Origin: Peribacillus frigoritolerans
GTDB taxonomy: Bacteria; Bacillota; Bacilli; Bacillales; DSM-1321
Length of the DNA: 64,000 nucleotides
Direction: 5' to 3'
NCBI RefSeq assembly: GCF_040250305.1
Contig: NZ_CP158190.1
Coordinates: forward strand, 342,001 to 406,000
In this document: positions 36,532-46,133 of the stretch, piece by piece
Position numbering within the stretch: position 1 is the stretch's first letter
Layout of the letters: each line of letters opens with the position of its first letter
Program-made: the position numbers and the translations under genes
The notes under the pieces: model-generated
Databases searched by the model: none
What the model saw: only the letters and a program-made list of their open reading frames with translations
What the model was told of the DNA's origin: nothing

Positions 36532-37707
36532 ATGAAATATAATTTTGACCAAGAAATCCGTCGACTGAACACTGACTGCGAAAAGTGGGATGATCTTGAA
36601 AATCATTTTGGCGTAAAGGATGTTATACCGATGTGGGTGGCCGATATGGATTTTCAGTCTCCTCAACCTATCATCGAAGCATTAAAACAACGTGTGGAGC
36701 ACGGTGTTTATGGCTACACGCTTAGACCGGACTCGTACATGGAATCCATTGTTGGTTGGCTGAAAAGAAGACATCGATGGTCCATTGAGAAAGAATGGAT
36801 TACCCACAGCCCAGGAGTGATTCCAGCCCTATCGTTGGCGATTCAGTCCTTCACGCAGACAGGGGACAAAATAATTATCCAACCTCCTGTATACCATCAT
36901 TTTGCTCGTGTAGTCCAAGCGAACGGCCGTGAAATTGTAAACAACCCGCTTAAGCTTGAAAATGGGCGTTATTCCATAGATTTCGAAGATCTAGAGGCAA
37001 AGATAGATTCATCGGTAAAAATGTTGATTCTGTGTAGTCCTCATAACCCGATCGGAAGGGTATGGAGCAAAGAAGAATTGACGAGATTGGGACAGATTTG
37101 TATGAAGCATAACATTCTCGTTGTCGCAGATGAAATTCATTTTGACTTTGTTTATAAGACACATACTCACATTCCTTTTGCCTCTATATCAGAAGAGTTT
37201 GCGAACCATTCTCTTACCTGTATTGCGCCAAGCAAAACTTTTAACCTGATGGGTGTACAGACGTCAAGTATCATTATTCCAAATCAGCAACTGCGCGATA
37301 GGTATGATCGAGAACTGAATACATTATCTATTGGTTCGCCGAACATATTTGGCGTTGTTGCGTTAGAGGCTGCTTACCGACACGGAGAAGAATGGCTGGA
37401 TCAGCTTCTTGAATATTTGCAGGAGAATTTGGAGTTCACTCTGAATTACTTCAGCAAAAACATCCCGCAAATCAAAGTCATCCAGCCTGAAGGCTCATAT
37501 CTTGTATGGCTTGATTGCCGGGAATTGGGAGTTGAAGAAATGGATCAATTTATGCTGCGCCGAGCAAGGGTTGCAATGAATGAAGGGCAGATTTTCGGTA
37601 TGGAAGGTGAAGGGTTTATGCGGCTCAATATTGCTTGTCCACGTTCGATGTTGAAAAATGCTCTGGGTGGCATAGAAAAAGCTGTCTCCTCTTTGTGCAA
37701 AGCGTAG
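36532..37707 (+). CDS. patB: PLP-dependent C-S beta-lyase (PatB/MalY family)
   Basis: Cleaves cystathionine, cysteine or S-conjugates to a thiol or sulfide, pyruvate and ammonia. 391 residues, fold-type I aminotransferase: opening NTDCEKWDDLENHFG and PMWVADMDFQSP are diagnostic of the PatB/MalY group; CSPHNPIGRVW and VADEIHFDF place the cofactor, and Lys in IAPSKTFNLMG is the PLP lysine. ATG 36532 follows GAAGGAG; the frame from 36460 overlaps the promoter. The adjacent sigma-54 activator suggests induction by its substrate, probably cysteine or a cysteine conjugate. Confidence 0.9.
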   Translation: MKYNFDQEIRRLNTDCEKWDDLENHFGVKDVIPMWVADMDFQSPQPIIEALKQRVEHGVYGYTLRPDSYMESIVGWLKRRHRWSIEKEWITHSPGVIPALSLAIQSFTQTGDKIIIQPPVYHHFARVVQANGREIVNNPLKLENGRYSIDFEDLEAKIDSSVKMLILCSPHNPIGRVWSKEELTRLGQICMKHNILVVADEIHFDFVYKTHTHIPFASISEEFANHSLTCIAPSKTFNLMGVQTSSIIIPNQQLRDRYDRELNTLSIGSPNIFGVVALEAAYRHGEEWLDQLLEYLQENLEFTLNYFSKNIPQIKVIQPEGSYLVWLDCRELGVEEMDQFMLRRARVAMNEGQIFGMEGEGFMRLNIACPRSMLKNALGGIEKAVSSLCKA

Positions 37708-37770
37708 AAATTTATTTTATAATAAATTTATTTTATTATTTCATAAAGCGCAATAGCAGAGGAGGATAAT

Positions 37771-39216
37771 ATGGCAGGCTTTATCGGCATGCAGCAGTTT
37801 ATTCAAGATTACGCTGAGAACACAGCAGGAATCCTTGGTCTGGATATAACCGTGCTTGATGAAAAGGGCGTTCGTATTAGCGGAACTGGCTACTATAAAG
37901 ATCTCATTGGCAAAACGGCTCCGGAAGGCTCCTTTTTCAGAATGATATTGGAAACAGGGGAGCCTGGAGTGGTTTACGATGTGAAAAAAGATGAGTCGCA
38001 GTGTAGGAGTTGTAAATTCGTAAATCAATGCAAAGAACTCGCTACCATCGGGTTTCCTATTGTAAAGCAAGACAAACCAGTTGGCGTCATCGGCATGATT
38101 GGTTTTTCCCATGAACAAAAGGAGAAAATGATTATAGAATCAGAGAATCTGATCCAGTTTCTACGCAATGTTAGTACATTGTTAGTCAATAAATTAGCAA
38201 TGCTGGACCCTGATAAAGAACCGGGTTGCAAAATTCAGGAAGAGATACCGATCCCCCAAAAAGCTATTTCTTTTGAAAACATTCTTGGTAAAGATTCCGG
38301 GCTTCAAGATGTTATTAAAAAAGCTAGACGGATTATAAACAGCCCATCCACTGTTTTGATAAGGGGAGATAGCGGTACGGGAAAGGAATTATTAGCCAAA
38401 GCGATTCATTTTGAAAGCAAGCGCCGAATGCATTCATTTGTGGCAGTAAATTGCGCAGCCATACCTGAGAGCTTGTTGGAAAGTGAGTTGTTTGGTTACG
38501 AGGGCGGATCATTTACCGGCTCGAGTCGGAATGGGAAAATGGGGAAATTTGAATTAGCGCACAAAGGAACCATTTTTCTTGATGAAATTGGTGATATGCC
38601 GCTTTTCTTGCAGCCAAAGTTATTACGGGTTTTACAAGAAAGAGAGATTGAAAGAATCGGTGGAAAAAAAGCAATCGAGATTAATGTACGGGTGATTGCA
38701 GCCACTCACCGAAACTTAGAGGAAATGGTGCGAAACGGTACCTTTCGCGAAGATTTATATTATCGTCTCAATGTCCTCCCTCTCCATACCAAACCTTTGA
38801 GAGAACGGCGTGATGATATAACTTTGTATCTCGAACATTTCATTCATAAACATTGTAAGGTCATGCAAAGGTATCCACTTAGACTTGACCCCATGCTGGA
38901 GCAATGGCTTATACGCTATGATTGGCCGGGGAATATACGTCAGTTGGAAAACGCCGTAGAATATATGGTCAATATGGCTGAATCAGATATAGTCGAATTC
39001 CATGATTTACCTGAATATCTGTTTCAACATGATCATCTCTCTGCCGATTGTAGAGGGTTAAGTTTGGAAGAAATGATTTCTGAATATGAAAAAGAAGTAA
39101 TCCAGAACTATTTTCTGACTGAAAAATACCGAAATGATAAAGAACAAATTGCCCGGGAACTAAAGATTAGCCTGTCTACTCTTTATCGCAAGTTGGAAAA
39201 ATACCAATTATGTTAA
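37771..39216 (+). CDS. Sigma-54-dependent transcriptional activator (enhancer-binding protein)
   Basis: 481 residues. Residues 1-145: a sensory domain of GAF/sugar-diacid type with a cysteine cluster QCRSCKFVNQC. Residues about 160-385: AAA+ domain with Walker A RGDSGTGKELLAKAIH, the sigma-54 contact loop as GGSFTGS (consensus GAFTGA), Walker B GTIFLDEIGDMP and VRVIAATHRNLEEM. Residues about 435-481: Fis-type helix-turn-helix (EQIARELKISLSTLYRKLEK). ATG 37771 follows GAGGAGG. It lies between two sigma-54 promoters' genes and the permease, so it most likely controls the island. It recalls CdsR-type cysteine-metabolism activators. Confidence 0.9.
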   Translation: MAGFIGMQQFIQDYAENTAGILGLDITVLDEKGVRISGTGYYKDLIGKTAPEGSFFRMILETGEPGVVYDVKKDESQCRSCKFVNQCKELATIGFPIVKQDKPVGVIGMIGFSHEQKEKMIIESENLIQFLRNVSTLLVNKLAMLDPDKEPGCKIQEEIPIPQKAISFENILGKDSGLQDVIKKARRIINSPSTVLIRGDSGTGKELLAKAIHFESKRRMHSFVAVNCAAIPESLLESELFGYEGGSFTGSSRNGKMGKFELAHKGTIFLDEIGDMPLFLQPKLLRVLQEREIERIGGKKAIEINVRVIAATHRNLEEMVRNGTFREDLYYRLNVLPLHTKPLRERRDDITLYLEHFIHKHCKVMQRYPLRLDPMLEQWLIRYDWPGNIRQLENAVEYMVNMAESDIVEFHDLPEYLFQHDHLSADCRGLSLEEMISEYEKEVIQNYFLTEKYRNDKEQIARELKISLSTLYRKLEKYQLC

Positions 39217-39440
39217 CTTCTTAAAAGATTTCTATTTTACTCATTTAAAGTTACTTGAAATGAGAGAGTGCTCATATCAATTTCTCGCCTGAGTTTTTTG
39301 TGAGGACAAAAGCAGAAGGTAGAGGTATTTTAATAATTTACTGAAAGTTCTCTAAATAATCAAATAGATTATTCAAAAGAACAGCCAGATGAGCCTTGCA
39401 TACAAAGTATTTGAACTATGAGTAAAAAGGGGGATACACT

Positions 39441-40919
39441 ATGGGGAAATTAGAAGCAGAGATAAGTAACACCCTAGAAGAGCGAAATTCAAAAGGATCA
39501 TTACAAAGGAAGCTGCAATCCAGACATTTAACGATGATGGCTATAGGTGGCGCTATTGGAACTGGATTGTTTGTATCCAGCGGATCGACGATTAGCACTG
39601 CGGGGCCGGGAGGAGCGCTTGCTGCATATATTCTGGTAGGAATCATGGTCTATTTTGTCATGAATAGTTTAGGAGAGCTATCGGCCTTCTTACCGGTCCC
39701 GGGGGCTTTTGACATCTATGCCTCAAAGTATATTGATCCTGCGTTAGGCTTTGCGTTAGGTTGGAACTATTGGTATACAACCGCGATAACGGTTCCTGCA
39801 GATTTGGTGGCCTCTACTCTTATTATGAAGTATTGGTTTCCGGACTCACCTTCTATCTTGTGGAGCGCACTTTTTCTGGGTTTGTTGCTAATCTTAAATG
39901 TTTTATCAGTCAAGGCATATGGGGAAAGTGAATACTGGTTTGCCGGTATTAAGGTCATCTCGATCATCGTATTTCTCGTTATTGGGGTTGCCATGATTTT
40001 TGGAATTATGGGAGGACATACGGTTGGGTTCAGTAACTTTACCCAAGGAGATGCTCCTTTCCATGGCGGGCTTGTATCTATCTTTAGTGTTGTGCTCATC
40101 GCGGGCTTTGCATTCCAAGGAACTGAGGTGATAGCGACGGCAGCCGGTGAAACCGAAAATCCATCGAAAAACGTACCGAAAGCAATTCGGTCAATCTTCT
40201 GGCGAATCCTTATTTTCTACGTGTTGACGATTTTTGTTATCGGTTTGATTATCCCTTATACGGATTCAAACCTGCTTAAATCCGGCGTTCAAAATGTATC
40301 TATCAGCCCCTTCACGCTTGTTCTTCAGAGAGCTGGGTTGGCATTTGCAGCTTCCGTCATGAATGCAGTGCTTCTTACGTCTGTTTTATCAGCAGCAAAT
40401 TCAGCAATGTATGCTTCTTCACGTATGCTATGGGCACTGGCGAAAGAAGGAAAGGCACCACGAATCTTTGCACGGCTTAACAGGAAGGGAATTCCCATGT
40501 GGGCCCTTTGTACAACTGCTTTTATAGGACTTGCCTCTTTTTTGGCTTCCCTTTTTGGAAATGGTTCAGTTTTTATTTGGTTGGTAAATGCTTCAGCCCT
40601 TACCGGTTTTATCAAATGGTTCGGGATTGCCGTTAGTCATTACCGCTTCCGTAAGGCCTATGTAGCCCAAGGCAGAGATCTAAATGAATTGCCGTTTAAA
40701 GCCAAATGGTACCCGCTGGGCCCGGTTATCACGCTGTTATTTTTTGTGGTTTTCATTTTTGGGCAGACTCTTTTTTATGGAGATCAAATTAGCTGGGCAG
40801 AAATTATCGCCACGTATATAGGTCTTCCTATTTTCTTGCTTCTCTGGCTTGGTTATAAAATCATTAAGAAAACAAAAATAGTTCCTCTGATGGAGTGTGA
40901 TTTTGAGCGCAAAGAATAA
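39441..40919 (+). CDS. Amino-acid permease (APC family), probable cysteine-type substrate
   Basis: 492-residue APC carrier, close paralogue of that at 20927: [38 protein letters not shown], and nearly identical spacing of about 12 helices. ATG 39441 follows AAGGGGG. Flanked by the activator and PatB-like lyase on one side and RidA and a desulfhydrase on the other, so it probably imports cysteine, cystine-related or another sulfur amino acid (inference). No sigma-54 promoter is evident directly upstream in 225 bp of AT-rich DNA. Confidence 0.85.
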   Translation: MGKLEAEISNTLEERNSKGSLQRKLQSRHLTMMAIGGAIGTGLFVSSGSTISTAGPGGALAAYILVGIMVYFVMNSLGELSAFLPVPGAFDIYASKYIDPALGFALGWNYWYTTAITVPADLVASTLIMKYWFPDSPSILWSALFLGLLLILNVLSVKAYGESEYWFAGIKVISIIVFLVIGVAMIFGIMGGHTVGFSNFTQGDAPFHGGLVSIFSVVLIAGFAFQGTEVIATAAGETENPSKNVPKAIRSIFWRILIFYVLTIFVIGLIIPYTDSNLLKSGVQNVSISPFTLVLQRAGLAFAASVMNAVLLTSVLSAANSAMYASSRMLWALAKEGKAPRIFARLNRKGIPMWALCTTAFIGLASFLASLFGNGSVFIWLVNASALTGFIKWFGIAVSHYRFRKAYVAQGRDLNELPFKAKWYPLGPVITLLFFVVFIFGQTLFYGDQISWAEIIATYIGLPIFLLLWLGYKIIKKTKIVPLMECDFERKE

Positions 40920-41017
40920 GAGGGAAGGCTTGTGATGAATGTAAGCGTTTTATTCAAAGGGGAATTAAATTCTATTCCGTATTAATAGTATTACCAAAAA
41001 AAAAAGAGGTGGTTTAT

Positions 41018-41395
41018 ATGATAATAGAAGCAATCATAACAAAAGAAGCCCCAAAGGCTATCGGTCCTTATTCACAAGGTATTAAGGCAGGAAATATAGT
41101 GTACACTTCAGGGCAGCTCCCAATTGATCCTGAAACTGGAGAAATGCCTGATAATATTGAGGAGCAAACAAGGATGTCATTGGAGAATCTTAAGAAGGTT
41201 TTAGAAGCGGCGGGATCAAGCTTACAGCAGGTAATAAAAACAACGGTTTTTTTAAGCGATATGAATCACTTTGCCGTGATGAATCATGTATATGGAGAGT
41301 TTTTCTCTGATAATTATCCAGCAAGAAGTGCGATTGAAGTTGCTCGTTTACCTAAAGATGCTTTTATTGAAATAGAAGCGTTGGCTATTATTTAA
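41018..41395 (+). CDS. ridA: RidA/YjgF enamine deaminase
   Basis: 125 residues. Hydrolyses reactive enamine/imine intermediates such as 2-aminoacrylate, which PLP lyases release from cysteine and serine. Family motifs [20 protein letters not shown] at the N-terminus and [20 protein letters not shown] with the catalytic arginine near residue 105 are present. ATG 41018 follows GAGGTGG. Chromosomal Bacillus ridA (yabJ) sits beside purR, so this is probably an extra copy devoted to the two lyases that flank it. Confidence 0.92.
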   Translation: MIIEAIITKEAPKAIGPYSQGIKAGNIVYTSGQLPIDPETGEMPDNIEEQTRMSLENLKKVLEAAGSSLQQVIKTTVFLSDMNHFAVMNHVYGEFFSDNYPARSAIEVARLPKDAFIEIEALAII

Positions 41396-41491
41396 TTATA
41401 TATAAATGAAAAGGGAAGGCAGATTGATATTCTACTTTCTTTAATGTAAATATGGCCAGTCTTAAACAGAAAATTTCTGAGGAGTTTTAAT

Positions 41492-42484
41492 ATGAATTTA
41501 GCACAATTTCCTAGACAGCGATATACACCAACAGATACACCCATTGAGAAATTACATCATTTTTCCGAAGTTCTTGGTGGCCCTTCTATTTATCTTAAAC
41601 GAGATGATTTACTTGGTCTGACGGCTGGGGGAAATAAAACAAGAAAACTAGAGTTCCTTGTTGCAGATGCATTGGATAAAGGTGCGGATACGTTAATTAC
41701 ATGTGGAGGCATTCAGTCAAATCATTGCCGCTTGACACTGGCTGCTGCGGTTAAAGAGAAAATGAAGTGCATACTTGTGTTGGAAGAGGGTCTTTCAAAT
41801 TCTGAACCAGATTTTAACGGTAACTATTTTCTCTATCATTTATTGGGCGCTGAACAAATCAAAGTCGTGCCTAATGGAGCTGACTTAATGCAAGAAATGC
41901 AGAAAATAGCAAAAGAGGTAACAGAGAATGGACATAGTCCTTACATCATTCCGGTTGGGGGATCCAATGTCATTGGTGCAACGGGATATGTTGCTTGCGC
42001 CCAGGAGATCTTGGCACAGTCCTTTGACCAAGGAATTGATTTGAAAGCTGTTATTTGTGTAAGCGGAAGTGGAGGAATGCATGCGGGTTTGGTAGCCGGG
42101 TTTCATGGAAACCAAAGTGGAATATCAGTAATTGGAATAAACGTAAGCAGAGGAAAAGCTGAACAAGAGGAGAAAGTTTATCAGCTAGTTAAAGAAACTT
42201 TAGCACACATCGGCATTCCAAATTCAATTCCTCGTGAGGCCGTTACATGTTTTGATGAGTATGTCGGGCCGGGTTATGCTTTGCCTACACCTGAAATGGT
42301 GGAAGCTGTCAAGCTTATGGCAAGAACCGAAGGGATTTTGCTGGATCCGGTATATACGGGTAAAGCGGCAGCGGGGCTCATTGATTTAATACAAAAAGGC
42401 ACCTTTAAGCCGGAGGATAACATCCTATTTTTACATTCTGGCGGCGCCTCATCGCTATACGCGAATACTTCTCTCTTTTATTGA
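41492..42484 (+). CDS. dcyD: D-cysteine desulfhydrase-like PLP enzyme
   Basis: 330 residues, fold-type II (ACC deaminase/D-cysteine desulfhydrase family). Opening RQRYTPTDTPIEKLHHFSE and YLKRDDLLGLTAGGNKTRKL give the PLP lysine in GGNKTRK; CGGIQSNHCRLTLAAA and SGSGGMHAGLVAGF bind cofactor and substrate. Converts D-cysteine to pyruvate, ammonia and sulfide. The family also includes L-cysteate and 1-aminocyclopropane-carboxylate enzymes, so substrate is not certain, but context favours cysteine. ATG 41492 follows GAGGAG. Last gene of the sulfur island; a strong terminator is at 42887. Confidence 0.85.
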   Translation: MNLAQFPRQRYTPTDTPIEKLHHFSEVLGGPSIYLKRDDLLGLTAGGNKTRKLEFLVADALDKGADTLITCGGIQSNHCRLTLAAAVKEKMKCILVLEEGLSNSEPDFNGNYFLYHLLGAEQIKVVPNGADLMQEMQKIAKEVTENGHSPYIIPVGGSNVIGATGYVACAQEILAQSFDQGIDLKAVICVSGSGGMHAGLVAGFHGNQSGISVIGINVSRGKAEQEEKVYQLVKETLAHIGIPNSIPREAVTCFDEYVGPGYALPTPEMVEAVKLMARTEGILLDPVYTGKAAAGLIDLIQKGTFKPEDNILFLHSGGASSLYANTSLFY

Positions 42485-42886
42485 AATTTGATTATTATAT
42501 GGTGATAGTGTGAATCAAAAAAACAATAAAAATAGAAGGCAAGGGTAATATCCGGTTCTGGTTCTAAGATTCATTTATTTGAAAGAGGTATTTAGAATCA
42601 GTCCCATGCAGCCATAACAAATAGTTGATGAATGAACTTCATCTGATTTGGTATAGACTTGAACAATGTTTTCTCCTGCTGTGGGATAGAATATGATGAA
42701 AATTATCCCGTAAAAAGACTATTAAATAAGGTTTGTTTTGGTGCATTCGTCAAAAATGAGCTGGATGAAAATTTCCGGCTCATTAGAATCACAGTTTTCA
42801 AGAAAACATTCACCATAATGTACATGTCCTTTCCTTCCACATATTCAGTTTTCAGTCATTGGTTCAATCCCATCGTCTTCCAATAG
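42485..42886. other. Intergenic stretch without a supported gene
   Basis: About 400 bp between dcyD and the terminator at 42887. A plus frame at 42659-42886 (75 codons) lacks a ribosome site and family resemblance, and its end runs into the terminator. Nothing else was seen. Confidence 0.35.
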
Positions 42887-42940
42887 AAAAGCTCCATTTG
42901 GCTAAGCTGCTTAAAGCTTAACCAAATGGAGCTTTTAAAG
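42887..42940. terminator. Strong hairpin terminator
   Basis: AAAAGCTCCATTTGG (42887-42901) pairs perfectly with 42922-42936; the loop can pair further (TAAGC/GCTTA). With A and T flanks it can act in both directions. Confidence 0.8.
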
Positions 42941-43191
42941 GGTATGTGGGATATCCTTTTTTTTTGTAAATGTAGTATATCTCTTGTTAAAATTTAATTC
43001 TATAATCGATATACGTTTTTTCTTTGTTTGGCATTTTATCGACAACTGGAGATTACATACGGAAAAACAGTTGTTTTTTTCTTTTCTTTTCATCAAATGC
43101 TAAAAGTCTCATCCAATAATTGATAAATGACAAGCATTAGAATGACATCGTTCCCTGTTGCTTTGTATTTAACTTGCTGTTCTATTCCAAA

Positions 43192-43460
43192 TTAATGGCC
43201 ATTAACCGTCATCAACATCTGATTGTAATCACTTACAAGTTCATCCCATAACAGTGGACCGCTAGTAGACCCTACAGCAATAGATTTATTCTTTTGAACC
43301 TAAGGATAAATAATATGAGAAGCGATAAAATGGGTTATCCTATAGCGATTTAAAAATTCTTTTGACCATTATGTCCGTTTGAAGATTTTCCATGTCATCT
43401 ATTAAAAATAAGTATTCATAGCTTCCTGCCTTAACAGTTGCGAAAGAGCCAATCCATTAG
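43192..43460 (-). pseudogene. Decayed gene of unknown family
   Basis: On the minus strand, IGSFATVKAGSYEYLFLIDD and MENLQTDIMVKRIFK in one frame are followed, after stops and a shift, by SIAVGSTSGPLLWDELVSDY and NQMLMTVNGH with a stop at 43192. These gene-like pieces suggest a broken gene of about 90 or more codons. I do not recognise the family. Confidence 0.4.
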
Positions 43461-43535
43461 GAGAAGCTCCCTTATAGTATTAGTATATTCAGTCAGAAAT
43501 GAAATTCCCTCGTTTTTTAAATAGGCCGTTGGGGA

Positions 43536-43718
43536 TCAATGGATGGAAACGAATTTATTCCTCAATTCCTCTTCCGTTACTTCGATCTTTCCTTTCAAAT
43601 CTTCAGCCAGTAATACATAGCTTTTCACGCCAATGAATTCTGAATGTGATATTAAAAAGAATTTTGTTCCTTTTTTATACGCAGAAGGATCATCTTCAAT
43701 CAATTTAAACATTTTCAT
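43536..43718 (-). CDS. Small hypothetical protein
   Basis: 60 residues, MKMFKLIEDDPSAYKKGTKF to a C-terminal EELRNKFVSIH; soluble, mixed alpha/beta composition, no signal. ATG 43718 is taken because AAGGTGG lies about 8 nt upstream; ATG 43754 gives 72 residues but no ribosome site. Located just upstream (in its sense) of decayed DNA at 43192-43460. Function unknown. Confidence 0.5.
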   Translation of the reverse strand: MKMFKLIEDDPSAYKKGTKFFLISHSEFIGVKSYVLLAEDLKGKIEVTEEELRNKFVSIH

Positions 43719-44083
43719 CCTTTTTCCACCTTGGATATCATATTCGTAACGCATGTATTCATAACTGCCTTTTGAGTAGACTTAATTGCATCGAACAAGT
43801 TGAAAAGGAATTAGTTCACTACTAAGATACAACTTCTTCTTTTCACTTTTTATATCATTGATATTTATGGGCGGTCAACTATTTTTACTGGTAGAAACAA
43901 GAACCAGCTGGCATTGTCATTTGTTTGCGAATTATGATTATTCCTAACTTTCTGTGGAAGTGCCTATCGTTGAATGTTAAAATTCAGTTGGAAACAGTGA
44001 TTCTTTATACATATGAAAGAGAAAAGAGAGGCATTGAATTTGTTAAAAAGGCTCTCAAAAAGTGTTTGGAAGGTGTGGAAATA

Positions 44084-44998
44084 TTGAAACCGATCATATT
44101 TGATGTAGATACTGGGATTGATGATGCCATGGCGATGGCATATGCTTTAAATTCCCCTGAATTGGAAGTGCTCGGATTTACCACTTGCTTTGGTAACGTG
44201 CCCGTTGTTGAATCAACCCGCAATACGCTTGCCGTTTTGGAGAAATTAAATAGGCGCATTCCGGTTTTTGAAGGTGCTGACCAAACTTTGGTGCGCGGAA
44301 GGAAGAAGAGGTATCCCAAGCATGTACATGGGGAAGACGGGTTAGGAAATACCCTTCGGTTTGAACCAACCATCAATGCAGCACAAGGAAATGCAGTAGA
44401 TTTCATTATCGATCAAGTGCAAAGCCGACCGCATGAAATCACGATTATTGCAGTTGGACCACTGACTAACATCGCATTGGCGATTAAAAAAGCCCCAATG
44501 ACCATGTCCTTAGTAAAAGACGTCGTTATTATGGGCGGTGCCGTAAACGTACCAGGAAATGTAACCCCTTATGCTGAAGCGAACATAATATCAGATCCTG
44601 AAGCAGCACATCAGGTATTGACTTCAGGACTGCCAATCACCCTAGTGGGGCTTGATGTGACGCTGCAAACATATCTGCTGAAATCGAAGCTTGATGATTG
44701 GCGTGCCACTGGTAAGGAAAGCGCCGAATTTTTAGCGGAAATGACCGATTATTATATGAAAGCATATGAAAACTCTCATCCAGGTTTGGGCGGTTGCGCC
44801 CTTCATGATCCGCTTGCAGTCGGGGTAGCGATTGATTCAAGTTTTGTGAGTGCAGAATGGATGAACGTCAAGGTGGTGACCGAGGGTGAAGAAACAGGCA
44901 GGACAATCGGTCAAAAGGATGGCGAACCAAGAATCCGCGTCTGTACGAATGTGGAAGGTGCTCGGTTTGTGAAACATTTCTTGGAACGGGTTATATGA
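44084..44998 (+). CDS. Inosine/uridine-preferring nucleoside hydrolase
   Basis: 304 residues when started at TTG 44084, which has GGAAGGTG 8 nt upstream; the long frame from 43925 adds about 53 residues foreign to the family. The calcium and ribose site PIIFDVDTGIDDAMA opens the protein, followed by HGEDGLGNT, VGPLTNIALAI and MGGAVNVPGNVTPYAEANI, with HDPLAV near the C-terminus. It hydrolyses the N-glycosidic bond of nucleosides, releasing base and ribose for salvage. Transcribed alone, followed by a terminator-like hairpin. Confidence 0.9.
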   Translation: MKPIIFDVDTGIDDAMAMAYALNSPELEVLGFTTCFGNVPVVESTRNTLAVLEKLNRRIPVFEGADQTLVRGRKKRYPKHVHGEDGLGNTLRFEPTINAAQGNAVDFIIDQVQSRPHEITIIAVGPLTNIALAIKKAPMTMSLVKDVVIMGGAVNVPGNVTPYAEANIISDPEAAHQVLTSGLPITLVGLDVTLQTYLLKSKLDDWRATGKESAEFLAEMTDYYMKAYENSHPGLGGCALHDPLAVGVAIDSSFVSAEWMNVKVVTEGEETGRTIGQKDGEPRIRVCTNVEGARFVKHFLERVI

Positions 44999-45022
44999 TA
45001 TTGAATCATGTATTAATTATTA

Positions 45023-45066
45023 AGGCTGTCTCTTTTCCCAAAACCTTTGGGAAGAGATGGCCTGTT
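45023..45066 (+). terminator. Terminator after the nucleoside hydrolase
   Basis: GGCTGTCTCTTTTCCCAAA pairs imperfectly with TTTGGGAAGAGATGGCC around ACC, followed by TGTTTCTG. Confidence 0.65.
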
Positions 45067-45120
45067 TCTGTTGAATAAATAGATCGGAGTCAGGCCGAAT
45101 TATTATAGTGGCATTCAAGC

Positions 45121-45142
45121 TTTAATCAAACGTTTGATTAAA
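45121..45142. promoter_or_regulatory. 22-bp perfect palindrome, TetR-type operator candidate
   Basis: TTTAATCAAAC joined to GTTTGATTAAA without a spacer. Palindromes centred on CAAACGTTTG are typical of TetR/AcrR operators. It lies 295 bp before yukE and 120 bp after the nucleoside hydrolase, with no regulator gene alongside. Confidence 0.55.
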
Positions 45143-45436
45143 AGGAAAGTCTAAAGTCACTATTATTATGATGAAAACCATATTATTGGGTTGTGGTTCG
45201 GAAATATTGGGTATAAGGAACTTTTTTTACCATAAATAAGTAAAATTTTAAAAAATATTTAAAAAATGGGTTTGGAAATATGAAAAAACAGGTACATAGA
45301 CTTTTGTAATGCCATATTTAGGGTTTTTTGCATAATCATAATTTACCATTTTTCGACTTTGTGGTTATTTATATGGCAGAAAATGTATGGTTCTATTAAA
45401 ATGTACTATATAAGATAAAAGGAGGAGTTTTTTTCT

Positions 45437-45727
45437 ATGTCACAAATTCGCGTAACACCTTCAGAACTGAAAGATGTAGCCAGACAATATGATAATGAGA
45501 GCCAACAAGTAACGGATATGATTGGTCGTTTAGATAGAATGAGAGATCATTTAACTGGTATTTGGGAAGGTTCTTCCAGTGAGGCTTTCGTAGGCCAGTA
45601 CGAAGAATTAAAGCCTTCATTCATGGATATGGCTCGCTTGTTGAATGAAGTTTCTCAACAATTGAATAAATCAGCTCAAATCCTTGAAGACACAGATAAT
45701 CAGATTGCTAGTCAAATTCGCGGATAA
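45437..45727 (+). CDS. yukE: WXG100 (ESAT-6-like) secreted protein YukE
   Basis: 96-residue helical-hairpin substrate and component of the Firmicutes type VII secretion system (EsxA type). Trp-Glu-Gly in HLTGIWEGSSSEAF forms the turn between the two helices; the C-terminal helix holds the secretion signal. ATG 45437 follows AAAGGAGGAG. It is the first gene of the locus and is followed by a terminator at 45761, which would give it far higher expression than the machinery genes. Confidence 0.96.
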   Translation: MSQIRVTPSELKDVARQYDNESQQVTDMIGRLDRMRDHLTGIWEGSSSEAFVGQYEELKPSFMDMARLLNEVSQQLNKSAQILEDTDNQIASQIRG

Positions 45728-45760
45728 TCATTAGGTCAATGAGATAAAGAAATTTCTAGG

Positions 45761-45804
45761 AAAAAGCGCCGCGACTCTTTATGAAGATCGTGGTGCTTTT
45801 TTGC
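45761..45804 (+). terminator. Terminator between yukE and yukD
   Basis: AAAAAGCGCCGCGA (45761-45774) pairs with 45788-45801 using two G-U pairs, followed by T residues. Partial read-through would feed the downstream machinery genes. Confidence 0.85.
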
Positions 45805-45813
45805 TTTAAAGAG

Positions 45814-46062
45814 GTGGTTTCCATATATATTCAACTAACGATTGATTTAAACAGGTATACAGGGGAAGTATTTGATTTGCAAGTGTCGAATTACCGCTCC
45901 ATCAAAAAGGTTGTGGAAATCATATGGCAGGTAAAGGATATTGCCAGTGCACCTAAAGAAGGCTATTGGGTGCGGGTCCAGAATAAAGAGTTCGTATGTT
46001 CAGGTTATGAAACCCTGCTTGATAGCGGAATTACGACGGGGGACCGCCTAGAGATCCTCTAA
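45814..46062 (+). CDS. yukD: Type VII secretion ubiquitin-like protein YukD
   Basis: Small ubiquitin-fold protein (EsaB type), about 80 residues: YIQLTIDLNRYTGEVFDLQV at the start and GITTGDRLEIL at the end, matching B. subtilis YukD (79 residues). The start is unusual. By alignment the first Met would fall on ATA 45823, which has GAGGTGG 5 nt upstream; the nearest standard start is GTG 45814, inside that ribosome site; ATG 45781 lies in the loop of the preceding terminator. I list GTG 45814 but regard ATA as a real possibility. Cytosolic regulator of the secretion complex. Confidence 0.85.
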   Translation: MVSIYIQLTIDLNRYTGEVFDLQVSNYRSIKKVVEIIWQVKDIASAPKEGYWVRVQNKEFVCSGYETLLDSGITTGDRLEIL

Positions 46063-46133
46063 TGGATTAAGTGTGGACTCTTTATAGGAAAAAAGTCTAA
46101 AGCCCTTTAGCAGGGGTAAAGGAGTTACATAAA

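Noticed and set aside
39366..39440. Possible third sigma-54 promoter before the permease (CCTTGCA near 39397)
   Set aside because: No GG element at the required distance upstream of the GC.
40940..40953. cre-like TGTAAGCGTTTTAT before ridA
   Set aside because: The right half deviates from the CcpA consensus and no promoter overlaps it; too weak to list.
42659..42886. 75-codon plus-strand frame
   Set aside because: No ribosome site or recognisable motif, and it ends at the terminator arm.
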